Shown here: positions 11,133 to 22,697 of the stretch, one piece after another | Layout of the letters: each line of letters starts with the position of its first letter | How positions within the stretch are numbered: the stretch's first letter is position 1 | NCBI GenBank assembly: GCA_036245805.1 | Contig: BTRK01000004.1 | Location: 8,804,001 to 8,868,000 of the forward strand | Direction of reading: 5' to 3' | Length of the DNA: 64,000 nucleotides | Origin: Pristionchus mayeri | Lineage: Eukaryota; Nematoda; Chromadorea; Rhabditida; Neodiplogasteridae | Made by a program: the position numbers and the translations under genes | The notes under the pieces: model-generated | Databases searched by the model: none | What the model saw: the letters and a program-made list of their open reading frames with translations, nothing else | What the model was told of the DNA's origin: nothing

Positions 11133-11688
11133 CTAAAGACCGTTAACGAGTACTACAACATGTACCTTAATGTCTTTACTCATTGCGCTGCAAGTGAGTA
11201 GATATAAAAGAAAACACTTACAGATGGTAGCGAACACGTTGCATCCTTCTCAGGGCCTCGTTTTCGGTACGTCGCATTTGAGCTCCAATTTGTAAGCAAA
11301 TATTCCAGATGGCGTCCACATATCTCTTTGGAATAAATTTGATTGGCCTGTAGTCTTCAGTGTGCTGAAAAATGATCTAAAGCATACGGCATGTTCGTTA
11401 TTCCATTCGATGGACGCTCCGGTTCCTCGAAGAAGCACAAGATCCACATTATTAATACATCCGAATAATTGAGCTTTGATCGACAAGATGGAACCCAATC
11501 TATGCAGGTATAAGATTAATACGAATAAGGGATAATCCAATACCTTATGAAGTCGCCTTGACATTCGAAATTAGCAGTACTTGGGAATTGCAAATGACTC
11601 GATGGGGGATGTCCAAAATAACAGACCATATTGGCCAACCTCCCGCGACGACGAACAATGTTAGAATGAAAAGAGCGAAGTGAATCAT
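11133..11688 (-). CDS. Small secreted protein, left-arm copy (possibly transthyretin-like)
   Basis: Mirror image of the gene at 15383-15938, with no difference seen in the overlapping translated frames; see that entry for the exon model. Transcription would run outward toward 11133, away from the palindrome center. Confidence 0.35.
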
Positions 11689-12824
11689 CTCACGTTTCTC
11701 AACATTTAAATGTTTAAGTATTCGACCAAATGCAGAGTGTATAACAATGATGCAAGAAAATCACGTAGTGGTAAGAAAAACACGGAGATATGATGATGAG
11801 ATCGTTCGCATTTCCATTCGTCAATCCCCGTGCAATAATTGAAAGCGATCGAGAGTGAAACTCATTCGCATTCCTCACTCTTCGCGCAAAGGTGCGCGGC
11901 GTAAGCACGAAAAATGGTTTACAAAATCCTTTGTAGCAGAAAAACGCGGAACTCTAACACCCAACCCTGCATACGAAAAATGATCCTCTGACCAAGGCGC
12001 ATCTGGCCATGCAATTCACGTCTTTGATTTTTGACTTATATTCGAGAACCATTTTTTCCTATATTTAGCATGAATTTGCATATTCAATTTTAATTTGGGC
12101 GGGTTCATGGTAAACTTATTTTGCCTGTGTAAAAGTTTCAAAATGATTCCTGAAACGGTGTCGGAGTTATGAAGAGAAATGTACATGAAGTCAACATGCA
12201 GCCTGGCTCTACCGATCGAGTTGGTGCAAAATGATGTTGACCACGATGATCAGCACCCTCGAGAACCCCTTTCCGCAAATTTTCGAAAAATCTATGTGCC
12301 AGGCCATTCGCATCGTTGTTCGATTCTTCCACAACCGCCGTCATATACAACTATATCATTCAACAATATTATTCACCTTTCTTTTTGATTCATGCCATCA
12401 ATAGCTTGCCCAATTAGCTTACTAATTATCCGACTCATGCTATCATTAGGCTACTCAAACGTTTTGCTCAGTTCATTTTGGTTTTACGCTGTTAAAAAAG
12501 AAGTCGTGGCCCATTCCATAAGGCAGCAATTCGTGTGTCAATATATTCCATGGCCACAAGGGACAATGAATCTAACGGCAACTATTTTGCAGCATATAAA
12601 GCAAATTTTTTCGAGCTCTGCACAGTTAGTATTTGAAGTATTCGAATGTATACTTGACTTTGAGACATTTTCATGAGAGGAAAGAAAGAGCCTGGGAGTC
12701 GAACTAGGGATGTATTTATGACTTGTATGGTCTTAATGTGCGCGCTTAGGAGACTTTGGCGATGACTGTTCGATTTTGCCCCAAATTATACGTCAAAAGA
12801 ACATCGTACATTCTTTGGTAGGTC

Positions 12825-14246
12825 ATACAAATGAGAGGGCACGCGAAATGAAGAGGTAATTTTTTGTTATTTCGTCACCGTGGAGACAACGAGGCAACCA
12901 TATCGGAGAGGTTTCTCGCAAAGAAGGAAATAACGACGTGAGGAGGAAGTGCTCATCTGAACAGGATTTTGCAGGATTTTCGTTCCGGCACAGTATAGAG
13001 AGAACCAATGTGATAACATGTACAATTTGGCAGCATTGAACTCAGATTTGCATTCCAACGCAATATCGAAAACACAGGATAAGCGCTTTTTGGACCCAAA
13101 TCGGTTGCAAACTGTCGGTTCTAATCCGACAATTGCTTTCTAATGCAGCGATATTGTACATGGTCAAGCAGCATACCACGGCTCTCATGAGAAAATCGAG
13201 CTAGAATCCCCATTCTTGGGAATGGAGAAAAAATCACCAAAACTGTTCGGTTGAAGTGTAAAATAGTGCACCCAAGAAAATATAGTGGTCCCGAACAAAT
13301 AGTGGTCCGGAATATAATGGTCCTTGAATATATAGTGGTCCCCAGGGAACACTATAAAAATAACGGTCCCATCATAAAAATAATGGTCCCATAATTTGAA
13401 AATACAAAGGTCCCAAATAGCGAAAATTTAGTAAAAATAGCTTAAAAACGAAAAATGGTGGGAGGATTATTTTTATTTCCAATTTTTGGGACCACTATTT
13501 TTTCAAAAGTTGGGACCACTACTTTTACAGTGGGACCATTACTTTTTAGTGGTCCCATGGGACCATTATATTTTTTTGGGTGCACTATTTTCCACTTCAA
13601 CCAACTGTTCTAATCATTTTTGGGCATCCTACGGCATGCCTGAAAGGCCCCCAATGTATTATTTTGCATACTTCATTTTGAAGCTCCCTGCAGCCGCACA
13701 TCGCCAGCTTCTACTTTGAGAGCGATTTTCTCATTTCTGATTAAAGATACTCGAAAATCAACTTCTGAGTGACCCCGGTTCATTTTTCGAGCTCTATCGA
13801 TCGGTATGTTTCCTAATCCATAAAAGTTAGTTTGAACCGAGCTACACCTCAGGCAATTTTTTTCAAAAATGTAGTCAAAGGAGCAGGAATAATTCTCACA
13901 GTGTGTGTAGTTGCGCAAGGGCTATCGAGTAAGGTGCTTGCGCCAAAAATAGCATCTCACCTATGCGAATTATGAACTTTTTGCTTTTTTGAATCATTTG
14001 AAATCATTTCATTGCACACCTCACAGTTCAACTTTGAGCGCGTTGAATGGATTGACTCGATCGAACAAAGAAATGAGAGTGAGAGTCAAATAATTTCATT
14101 CCGCGCGCTCAAACTTGGTGTGTAATGAAATGACTTCAAATGATTCAAAAAAGCAAAAAGTTCATAACTCGCTTAGGTGAGACGCTATTTTTGGCGCAAG
14201 CGCCTTACTCGATAGCCCTTGCGCAACTACACACACGGAGACCAAA
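12825..14246. repeat. spacer of palindrome B with two nested hairpins
   Basis: About 13240-13612 is a hairpin: TTGAAGTG..AAATAGTGCACCCA on the left is mirrored by TGGGTGCACTATTTTCCACTTCAA on the right. Between them are many repeats of TATAGTGGTCCC and its complement. About 13903-14238 is a second hairpin whose arms contain TAGTTGCGCAAGGGCTATCGAGTAAGG. I see no gene; the frame at 13486-13719 is only the microrepeat. Confidence 0.7.
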
Positions 14247-15382
14247 GACCTACCAAAGAATGTACGATGTTCTTTTGACGTATAATTTGGGGCAAAATCG
14301 AACAGTCATCGCCAAAGTCTCCTAAGCGCGCACATTAAGACCATACAAGTCATAAATACATCCCTAGTTCGACTCCCAGGCTCTTTCTTTCCTCTCATGA
14401 AAATGTCTCAAAGTCAAGTATACATTCGAATACTTCAAATACTAACTGTGCAGAGCTCGAAAAAATTTGCTTTATATGCTGCAAAATAGTTGCCGTTAGA
14501 TTCATTGTCCCTTGTGGCCATGGAATATATTGACACACGAATTGCTGCCTTATGGAATGGGCCACGACTTCTTTTTTAACAGCGTAAAACCAAAATGAAC
14601 TGAGCAAAACGTTTGAGTAGCCTAATGATAGCATGAGTCGGATAATTAGTAAGCTAATTGGGCAAGCTATTGATGGCATGAATCAAAAAGAAAGGTGAAT
14701 AATATTGTTGAATGATATAGTTGTATATGACGGCGGTTGTGGAAGAATCGAACAACGATGCGAATGGCCTGGCACATAGATTTTTCGAAAATTTGCGGAA
14801 AGGGGTTCTCGAGGGTGCTGATCATCGTGGTCAACATCATTTTGCACCAACTCGATCGGTAGAGCCAGGCTGCATGTTGACTTCATGTACATTTCTCTTC
14901 ATAACTCCGACACCGTTTCAGGAATCATTTTGAAACTTTTACACAGGCAAAATAAGTTTACCATGAACCCGCCCAAATTAAAATTGAATATGCAAATTCA
15001 TGCTAAATATAGGAAAAAATGGTTCTCGAATATAAGTCAAAAATCAAAGACGTGAATTGCATGGCCAGATGCGCCTTGGTCAGAGGATCATTTTTCGTAT
15101 GCAGGGTTGGGTGTTAGAGTTCCGCGTTTTTCTGCTACAAAGGATTTTGTAAACCATTTTTCGTGCTTACGCCGCGCACCTTTGCGCGAAGAGTGAGGAA
15201 TGCGAATGAGTTTCACTCTCGATCGCTTTCAATTATTGCACGGGGATTGACGAATGGAAATGCGAACGATCTCATCATCATATCTCCGTGTTTTTCTTAC
15301 CACTACGTGATTTTCTTGCATCATTGTTATACACTCTGCATTTGGTCGAATACTTAAACATTTAAATGTTGAGAAACGTGAG

Positions 15383-15938
15383 ATGATTCACTTCGCTCTT
15401 TTCATTCTAACATTGTTCGTCGTCGCGGGAGGTTGGCCAATATGGTCTGTTATTTTGGACATCCCCCATCGAGTCATTTGCAATTCCCAAGTACTGCTAA
15501 TTTCGAATGTCAAGGCGACTTCATAAGGTATTGGATTATCCCTTATTCGTATTAATCTTATACCTGCATAGATTGGGTTCCATCTTGTCGATCAAAGCTC
15601 AATTATTCGGATGTATTAATAATGTGGATCTTGTGCTTCTTCGAGGAACCGGAGCGTCCATCGAATGGAATAACGAACATGCCGTATGCTTTAGATCATT
15701 TTTCAGCACACTGAAGACTACAGGCCAATCAAATTTATTCCAAAGAGATATGTGGACGCCATCTGGAATATTTGCTTACAAATTGGAGCTCAAATGCGAC
15801 GTACCGAAAACGAGGCCCTGAGAAGGATGCAACGTGTTCGCTACCATCTGTAAGTGTTTTCTTTTATATCTACTCACTTGCAGCGCAATGAGTAAAGACA
15901 TTAAGGTACATGTTGTAGTACTCGTTAACGGTCTTTAG
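15383..15938 (+). CDS. Small secreted protein, right-arm copy (possibly transthyretin-like)
   Basis: The start MIHFALFILTLFVVAGG looks like a signal peptide. A workable model is 15383-15490, then from 15528 to about 15700, then from about 15712 (after TTTTTCAG) to the donor before GTAAGTG near 15850, then after CACTTGCAG to TAG at 15936-15938. The last large exon reads YRPIKFIPKRYV, then IWNICLQIG..RRTENE; the K-F-x-I-P-x-x-Y-V pattern resembles the end of the nematode transthyretin-like family, but this is weak. Some introns would be very short (34-37 bp) and the middle junction is unresolved. Alternatively a 47-residue peptide ends at the TAA near 15524. Duplicated exactly in the left arm. 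Confidence 0.35.
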
Positions 15939-15940
15939 CA

Positions 15941-16013
15941 ACTGATCGCTTGGTGTAGTGGTAGAGCGCTTACTCTTGTGCCCGATTGCCTAAGGTTCGA
16001 AACTCATCGGGTG
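15941..16013 (+). repeat. tRNA-like pseudogene, right arm
   Basis: Mirror of 11058-11130; box A and box B are intact but stems do not pair. It starts just after the stop of the secreted-protein gene. Confidence 0.55.
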
Positions 16014-17139
16014 CGGTGGTGTTGCAGTTTTTCTAATTTTTAATTATAATTTTTAACAAAGAATATAATAAATTATATATAATATTGCTTGAAATATAAT
16101 ATTTATTTGTATTTTTTTCTGCTCAATCTTAATGAATAGGGTAATATTACAAACTGCGAGTGGAGCAAAAGTACACTAGAACACTGTTAAACCCCTATCC
16201 ACGTACTTAATTAGCGTATGCTGACCTAATTAGAGTTGTCCGAGCAAGCTGCTCCAGAGGCCATTTGTTAAGCAACCAAATAGCTACCGAAATCAGTTTA
16301 GATCGCCCAATTTGGTTCAGAATTCGAGGCGTAGTCCCTCGATCCATGTTTTGAGGGGTTCTCTATCCCCTCAGTGGGCGGAGCTTGCAGTCTCTATGTA
16401 TATGTTCTTGCGCACAACATCAACATAGTGTGTTCTCAACGCTAATTCTCAGTTTGTGCGAAAATGATAAATATTTGAATGCATGTGTTATCACAATGCT
16501 TGAAACCACAGCTACAATTTCGATTTATTCATTCGCAATCGGGCGATGCTGGGAACGTACAGGAATGACGTAGCATTCAAATATTTATACAGAAAATTGT
16601 TAATAAAGCAATGCGAAGTCCTCAGAATTATTGCGTTATGCAACAACTCTTTTTATTATGACTCTTGTACGCATGCTTTTGAACATCATAATGGGCTTCT
16701 GAGTAAGCGAATGAGTAATCGAATGAGCAGGCTAATAATGATCAAGCTAACGAAGATATTCATTTTGCAAGAGTGTTTATGAGAAGCCCCGACTTCCGAG
16801 AAAATGCGAGAATGGTTAATCAAGGTTGCAAGGTTAGACCTGCAGATTACGTTTGCTCCTGGTAATCAAAGAGATAGCGGAATCTCTCTTCCAGTAATGC
16901 TGATTATGACCGTTGCATATGTTTGGTCGCAAACGACAATCTCTCAACTTTTGCTAAACGGATAAATATATGAAAGCATGCGTTAGCAAAATGTTTGAAA
17001 ATCACTTCTGAAATTTAGATTTCATACATTGGTCATCTTCGTATGCTCGAACATGCAGAAGTAAAATGGAATACGCGTCTTCAACCTTCCAATGGAAGTA
17101 GTCTAATGGATAAGCAACTGCGATCATTAATACAATCTA

Positions 17140-18348
17140 TTAGGGTGTCCGGAAAGTTCGTTCATGCCTTTGTAAAAACTCAGTTTGCGATCGAATTTCG
17201 CAATCACGCAATGTTGTTTGTCAACAAAGTATTGCATCATCCTGACGTTACGTGGTGAAAGGATTGAATCAATCTCTTAGTTTCTACATCGATTTTCGTG
17301 ATGGAGACTCATCTTTACCTCCGCGCAGTCTTGCTGCATTATTACCGTCTTGGCCAATCAGTGAGGCAGGCCCATTCCGCCCTGGCCCAATCGGAAGGTG
17401 ACGATGCCCCCTCCCTTCGGTTCTGCCAGAAGTGGTTCTCTCGCTTCAAGAACGGAGACTATAGTCTCGAAGATCACCCCCGTTCTGGACGCTCTCCGGC
17501 CCTCGATCAGTCTCTTGTCCTCAGCACTCTGAATAGGAAGACTGGCACTCCTAAATCGACGGTGTCCGATATCCTCCATCGAGTGGGAAAGAAGCCCAAG
17601 CTCCCACAAGTGGTTCCCCATGATCTCTCTCCGGCACAGCTGAAAAACCGTGTCGAGATATGTCATGAATTGCTCCATCGCAGATCAAATCTTGGATGGG
17701 TCAATTCAATTGTCGCCACAGATGAGAAGTGGATCGCCTACGATAACCCTGAGAGGAAACAACAATGGGTCGATGCGGATAAGAAGCCCAATCCAGTCCC
17801 GAAGAAGGAAGAGCATGGAAAGAAGGAACTCCTCTGCTTTTTCTTCTCCGTGCTCGGTCCGATCTACTGGGAGATCCTGTCCCCTGGCACCAACATCACT
17901 GCCGACCTCTTCTCCAACCAACTGGAAGAAGTCGCCCACAGAACCCCTTCCACTCTTGTGAGCGAGGGCAAAATCCTTCTTCTGATGGACAATGCTCGCC
18001 CTCATCGCGCGAAATTGACTCAGAAGAAAATGGACGAGCTGGATATCGAGAGGATTCCCCACCCACCGTATTCACCGGACCTCTCTCCTTGTGACTTCCA
18101 CTGTTTCCGCTCTCTCTCTGACTTCTGCAAGGGGAAGAAGTTCAAAGACCGAGATCAAGTTGTGAGGGCTTTCGTGGAATAAATGATCTCGAGGACTCCC
18201 GATTTCTGGGAGAGAGGAATCGCTACTCTGCCCGATCGCTAGAAGGAAGTGAGGGGAAACATGGGAGCATACATTGATCACTGAGAATTGTAAAGTATTG
18301 AATAAAAAATAAAAACAAAAAAATGAACGAACTTTCCTGACACCCTAA
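17140..18348 (+). mobile_element. mariner-family transposon (DD34D), 1,209 bp, decayed
   Basis: Terminal inverted repeats TTAGGGTGTC(C/A)GGAAAG continue to GTTCGTTCAT at both ends, flanked by TA target duplications (17138-17139 and 18349-18350). It carries the transposase relic at 17298. It lies 69 bp outside the right end of palindrome B. Confidence 0.9.
17298..18263 (+). pseudogene. mariner transposase, inactivated
   Basis: Transposases of this family cut and paste their element at TA sites using three acidic residues. Visible: the N-terminal HTH region, the VATDEKW motif (first Asp), LMDNARPH (second Asp) and YSPDLSPCDF with the third Asp 34 residues later, so DD34D. A TAA at 18180 and a TAG at 18239 interrupt the C-terminal part, which still reads MISRTPDFWERGIATLP and GAYIDH in the same frame. 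The linker after the first HTH (near residue 80) is shorter than usual. Opposite-strand frames here are shadows. Confidence 0.85.
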
Positions 18349-18429
18349 TAGAAGAGTGTAGCTGGATGTGATAAGTGAGTATGATGTTTTCCTTTCTAAT
18401 TTGATTTATCGATAGATTTGTATTTGAAT

Positions 18430-18759
18430 TTATGTACGTATTGTGGTATTTATCTCCGTGTATACCGATGTTTTCGTAAGGAGCTCGAAGGGCGCAAATT
18501 CGGGCATCCAGGGATAATGATTGAATACCACCACAAGATCAAGGTGAATTAGGTAATTCGTATTCTTCAAAATAATGCGAAATAATTTTAAAAGTGCACG
18601 TCGTTCATTTTCCCTGAGAGCAAGGGTTTTTAACTCGGAATGACTTATGATAGTCGCATGGACTCTACCTCCCCTACTATGAATTCCACGAATATGGAGA
18701 CTTCCTGGCCAGCGGTTAGTCGAATTATCCGACAATCGTGTATGATTGCTAAACAGCAA
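18430..18759 (-). other. open frame of 109 codons, unrecognised
   Basis: The frame reads SELKTLALRENERRALLKLF and LVVVFNHYPWMPEFAPFELL among other segments. Composition is protein-like, but there is no family match by eye and no clear splice partner. Flanking 18350-18430 and 18760-19370 show no certain gene. Could be an exon or chance. Confidence 0.2.
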
Positions 18760-19104
18760 TGTGCAGCTGTATTTTGCTAAATGATTAGTGAGCTCTCAAC
18801 GATAATTGTAGCTGATAATGCAAGAATAGCAAAATATGTAACCACGTTGTATTTCGTCATCACCACGTACGTATTACTGACCACTGCTGCGATTTATTGT
18901 ATACGCGTCGACGTATGCTCGGTGTATACAATTTATCAGTTGAAGATGAATGTGTGACTGCAATCTTACAACAAAATACATCGGAGAAGAGATTCTTGAT
19001 AATATGGAAAAGCAAATGCGATAATTAATATCATCGACACGAATGTAGATGGGGAAGATGAGCGAACCGCGGGAGAACATTACTAATTTCGGATCAGGGC
19101 GTCA

Positions 19105-19245
19105 CTAGCAGTCGTGTGTCGATCTAATTTGCATTTTCGATGGATAGATGTGCAGCAGTGGGTACTTCGTTCTAATCGACATTGCTGCACATAAGAGGGG
19201 CGAGCACGGATTTGAGTTCGTCCATCGGCCTCAGGACGAATTCAA
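19105..19245. repeat. dispersed repeat downstream of a gene, copy 1
   Basis: Blocks TCGATCTAATTTGCAT, ATGGATAGATG, CTGCACATAAGAGGGGCGAG and GTCCATCGGCCTCAGGACGA recur in the same order and strand at about 33160-33300. Copy 1 follows the 3' end of the secreted cysteine-rich gene; copy 2 follows the collagen gene. No ORF. Confidence 0.65.
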
Positions 19246-19376
19246 CCCGCTCAATTGCCCTCGAAGAGGCGTCCATTACAACTGCTCCGCATCCGAGTTC
19301 GTACTCGTAGAAGTCATTAGCTGGTACTGTAATGAGCGATACCATCGGATATAAAAAAATGGACGCATACTATTTA

Positions 19377-20731
19377 TCAGCCTGTACTAACTGAGCTTTG
19401 GATGACGTGCATTGAGAGACAAACATTTGGCCGTTCAGAAAAAAAAAGACAAAAATTCCCGGAACACTCACTCTCGCAGACTGGCTCGAATTGCCAGTAG
19501 AGGCCGGACATGCGCTTGCCCATTCGCACACGAACGCAATCGCGCGGATTCTTAATGACGTTCACGTGAGGCATTGCACTCTTTTGGATATTCATCTTGA
19601 AAGTAGCTTCTAAGTGAGCATACCTTGGATCTTTCCTTGTCATGTCTTCGTATACTCTTGATCTCCAGGACGGAAAGGCCGGGCAGGATCAGGCTGCATT
19701 CCTTCTTCGTGGGCTTGAAGGTCAGCGGAACGCCGATGAGCGAAGCCGGAACATCATCACCGCATCCTGAACAAATTTTGTACTTCACCAAACTAATTTC
19801 AATCCAGAAATTGTTGGTTTTCGCCCGATATATGAATGAAATTTTCCAAAGCAATTGTGATTCTCACTAATGTTTGATAAACGGGCCTTCGTCTTTTTAT
19901 TCCCAATACTCTCGGGATCCAGTATCTTAACGCTCGGCTGGTCTCGAGAGTATAAGTAATGAACATAAAGGACCGTATATCGGACTCTAGATCGCACCGA
20001 GAGTCGTGTTTTCATAAGTGAGGGAGAGCCGGAGGGGACGACGTGTGCGCGAGACGCCAATGTAGTGCGTGCCCGGAGGAAGCGTGAGGGATCTGGCAGG
20101 CGTGGCGCAGAAGTTGATCAGAGGCGATACGCCTCCAGAAATCTGCAAACCTTACTCGATCGACCAAAAGTGGCGATTTGAACATTGTCGCAACGGCCTA
20201 ATCGACGATTCCATAATAGAATCAGCGCATCTGTACATACCCCATGTGTAATAGCTGTTTAAGCAGGCTAATGGCCTCGGGTTTGAATAAGTAGTGTATT
20301 CTCATCGCGGGAAAGACGAACCTGAGCGAGCGCGCGCTCATCTTCCTTCAGCTGTGCACAGTAGGTGTCGCGGTTGGCGACAAACAGCTGGACTGCTTGT
20401 CCGTCGGCTACGACGATGGACTGCTTGCAGTAGTGGTCAACCCGGAGCGTTGTGAATACATCCTCGGTGAGAGGAGGCGATGTGCATGATTGCGCGTGGG
20501 CATCGATGCGCACTTCCGGCTGCAAAAATATTAAGCCTCATATGGAATCTTGGTGCGAGCATGCGTGCGTGTGCGTGTTTGTTAGTTAGTTTGTGTGTGT
20601 TTGCTATTTTGTGTGACCAGATTTTACGATCAATCATAATGATGAATCCTCAGCATGGGACTATACGCAAGACTCACCTTGGCAGATGCCAGTGCGATCG
20701 CAATGATGAGCGCGATCAGAAAGTACAGCAT
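19377..20731 (-). CDS. Secreted cysteine-rich protein, five exons (about 195 aa), unrecognised family
   Basis: Exons on the minus strand: 20731-20678, 20519-20322, 20142-19998, 19766-19624, 19580-19377; all GT-AG with matching phases (0,0,1,0). Exon 1 is a signal peptide, MLYFLIALIIAIALASAK. The mature protein has about eight scattered cysteines and segments such as VDHYCKQSIVVADGQAVQLF, LPPGTHYIGVSRTRRPLRLS, GCGDDVPASLIGVPLTF and KNPRDCVRV. It would be exported. The last exon either reads through to TGA at 19377-19379 (adding CESECSGNFC) or uses the strong GTGAGTG donor right after CESE to splice to a short tail; the sequence allows both. A degenerate palindromic element (19865-19990) occupies the intron before exon 4. 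Family not identified; CUB-like was considered but not supported. Confidence 0.65.
19865..19990. repeat. degenerate palindromic element of the CTCTTCATT family
   Basis: GATAAACGGGCCTTCGTC on the left and AAAGGACCGTATATCGGAC on the right resemble the outer arms of related hairpins at 50905 and 52740. Inner arms TACTCTCG and CGAGAGTA pair. It lies in an intron of the secreted cysteine-rich gene. Confidence 0.4.
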
Positions 20732-20734
20732 CCG

Positions 20735-22150
20735 CTTGATGATGAAACAAACAGGACGACGCCTGCAAAATATGCTTATAATGGGAGTCTACTTCACGAG
20801 CTACAGTAAGACACATCGGGACGAGGCACGCATATGGCTTGCAAATGCCAAAAATGAGTGGCGCTAACACGAAAAAGATTTATGTGAGCTCATCAACTGT
20901 CGGCAAATCGAAGATCAAATTTCTACTTTTTTTTTCTATATTTAGCACAGAAAGCCCCACCAAAAATTGCTGACGCGAAACACTTTGGGTTTGCATTAAT
21001 GCGTAAGAATGTAGAGGGAGCGTCATAGCTGATAATCGCGAGATGTGCGCAGAAATCTTGTTTTCAAATATGTCTAAGCACTGCTTTTTATAGATTCGCG
21101 GTGATAAACCATAGACAGGAAAGCCAGGCGATACACGCGGCTAATGGTGTTGTGGTAGCTGTAGAAAAAACGATCTGACGTCAAAGTTCTGCCATTAAAT
21201 ACGCAGAACCCGCCGACTTTTGTATTTTAGAGTTAATCGATGCTTATAACTTTTTTTGCAAAATCTTGTCTTCAATGAAACAACAATGCTAAATTAACGG
21301 CAAAAATGAAAATGACACTGCTACGAATGCCGAGCCGCCGGGTTATATACAGCGGATGAGAAGGCGGTACGCTAAGGGGGAGGAGCTCGAGAGAATCATG
21401 ACAGGCTTCGCTACCGTACGACTAACCGGAAGTAATTTTTGATCAGGTGGTGTTTGATCACTAATACGTGACCGACTGATTAGTTCGCACGCTCGAAGAG
21501 GAGGAGGTGGAGTTGATTGTAAAAGGAGGAGTAGTGAAGCGAGCCACACCTTGGCTGTTGCCTATAGCTGCTCAGACAGCACGAAGAGGACGGGTTGTGA
21601 ATGGAAGGGTGGGTGAACTAGCGAATTGCTGCCCTTGCACCATAAGCTTAACCCGAAATGACAACAGAGGAGATACAAATTTTAATTAACCATTCAGGTT
21701 CTCAGGTAAGAACGCCCGAAGATTAGCTAAGCTACCGTTTCACAGACTTGGAACGCCCGAATACGTCGCTGATTTCAGACGTACTTGAAACGGCGAAAAT
21801 ACGGAGGCGATAATTTCGTAACCCTCCCCCCCCCCTACAAGGGGTTTTCTGCTACATTCGCCACTATCAGGGTTACTTAATGCGACGAAATAATGGACAA
21901 TCGTTGCGAAATTTCGGACGCTTATTTGTAGGAACAGCGAGTTCGCCGCAGTGGCTTCGACGAAGACGAGGCGATCCTTGGTGGTACTAGATCGGATGAC
22001 CACCGTATGATGATACCAGAAGGAAACTAAACAAAGTATTTGTCTGCAGTATTTTCACAGGAGACGTATGAACAGTGTGATACTGAGCAAACACGAAAAC
22101 ACTGGATAAGGTTTGAAAGTGGTTCGGAAGGGTTTTCATCCGACGGTGAT
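20735..22150. other. upstream and intergenic region, no gene seen
   Basis: This contains the probable promoter region of the minus-strand secreted gene. A TTATATAC box lies at about 21343, a C-run at about 21826-21835, and a fragment related to the 51308 hairpin near 21985 and 22138. Frames of 60-87 codons here have no family signal. Confidence 0.4.
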
Positions 22151-22157
22151 CATCCGA

Positions 22158-22474
22158 CTTACAAGGAACCCGCAAAACGCGTCCTAACTCAAACCGAAAT
22201 TGGAGTATACTAGTAGCTAGGTACCCCTAAGGGATGTCCAAAACCGTTTTCAGAACAATGGGATATCACTTGCTAATTACCCTTTGCCCATGCTAGTATA
22301 CGATTCGTAGGGTATCACTCACATCAGCCCAGCTGGCTCAGTCGGAATTTCTTTAATTAGCAAGTGATATCCCATAGTTGTGAAAACGGTTTTGGACATC
22401 CCTTAGGGGTACCTAGCTACTAGTATCCTCCAATTTCGGTTTGAGTTAGGACGCGTTTTGCGGGTTCCTTGTTA
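22158..22474. repeat. foldback element, about 317 bp
   Basis: AAGGAACCCGCAAAACGCG at the left end is mirrored by CGCGTTTTGCGGGTTCCTT at the right. The arms also share TAGCTAGGTACCCCTAAGGG and GGGATATCACTTGCTAATTA. The loop is about 70 bp. No ORF. Confidence 0.85.
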
Positions 22475-22615
22475 GTGCTCCCCGTGGTTGCGAACGATCA
22501 GTGATTATGACAGCGGATGAGCTACGTGATTAGGATTGCGATCTCAGCTCAAGGATATCCTCGTGTTTATCCCCTTCCAAGGGATCATCGTCGCTGCTTC
22601 CCGCTGGCAAGAGTA

Positions 22616-22697
22616 ATCGTCTGACTCTCTTCAGTTTGCACGCTCTCTCGTCTCTCTGACCGGTGAGAGAGCGTGCAAACCGAAGAGAGTCAGATGA
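22616..22697. repeat. short palindromic element, CTCTTC family, well conserved
   Basis: A near-perfect hairpin: GACTCTCTTCAGTTTGCACG on one side and GCGTGCAAACCGAAGAGAGTC on the other. Almost identical to the hairpin at 43332-43417. The flanking 22700-23310 holds no gene. Confidence 0.75.

Larger units (their letters stand above)
10001..17070. repeat. palindrome B: 2,824-bp inverted arms, 1,422-bp spacer
   Basis: Position x on the left matches 27071-x on the right throughout: 10001-12824 against 14247-17070. Seven unrelated frames in the two arms translate identically and their coordinates mirror exactly, so there is no net indel and at most silent change. Each arm holds a secreted-protein gene, a tRNA-like element and one copy of the 370-bp repeat. 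The spacer is 12825-14246. Confidence 0.95.

Noticed and set aside
12392..12676. 94-codon frame repeated at 14395-14679
   Set aside because: Identity reflects the palindrome arms, not selection; no family or signal.
17043..17258. Frame crossing into the mariner (LQPSNGSSLMDKQLRSLIQS)
   Set aside because: If the mariner is removed it would end EECSWM-stop, but it starts inside the palindrome arm and has no other support.
17358..18062. 106- and 118-codon minus frames
   Set aside because: Antisense shadows of the mariner transposase.
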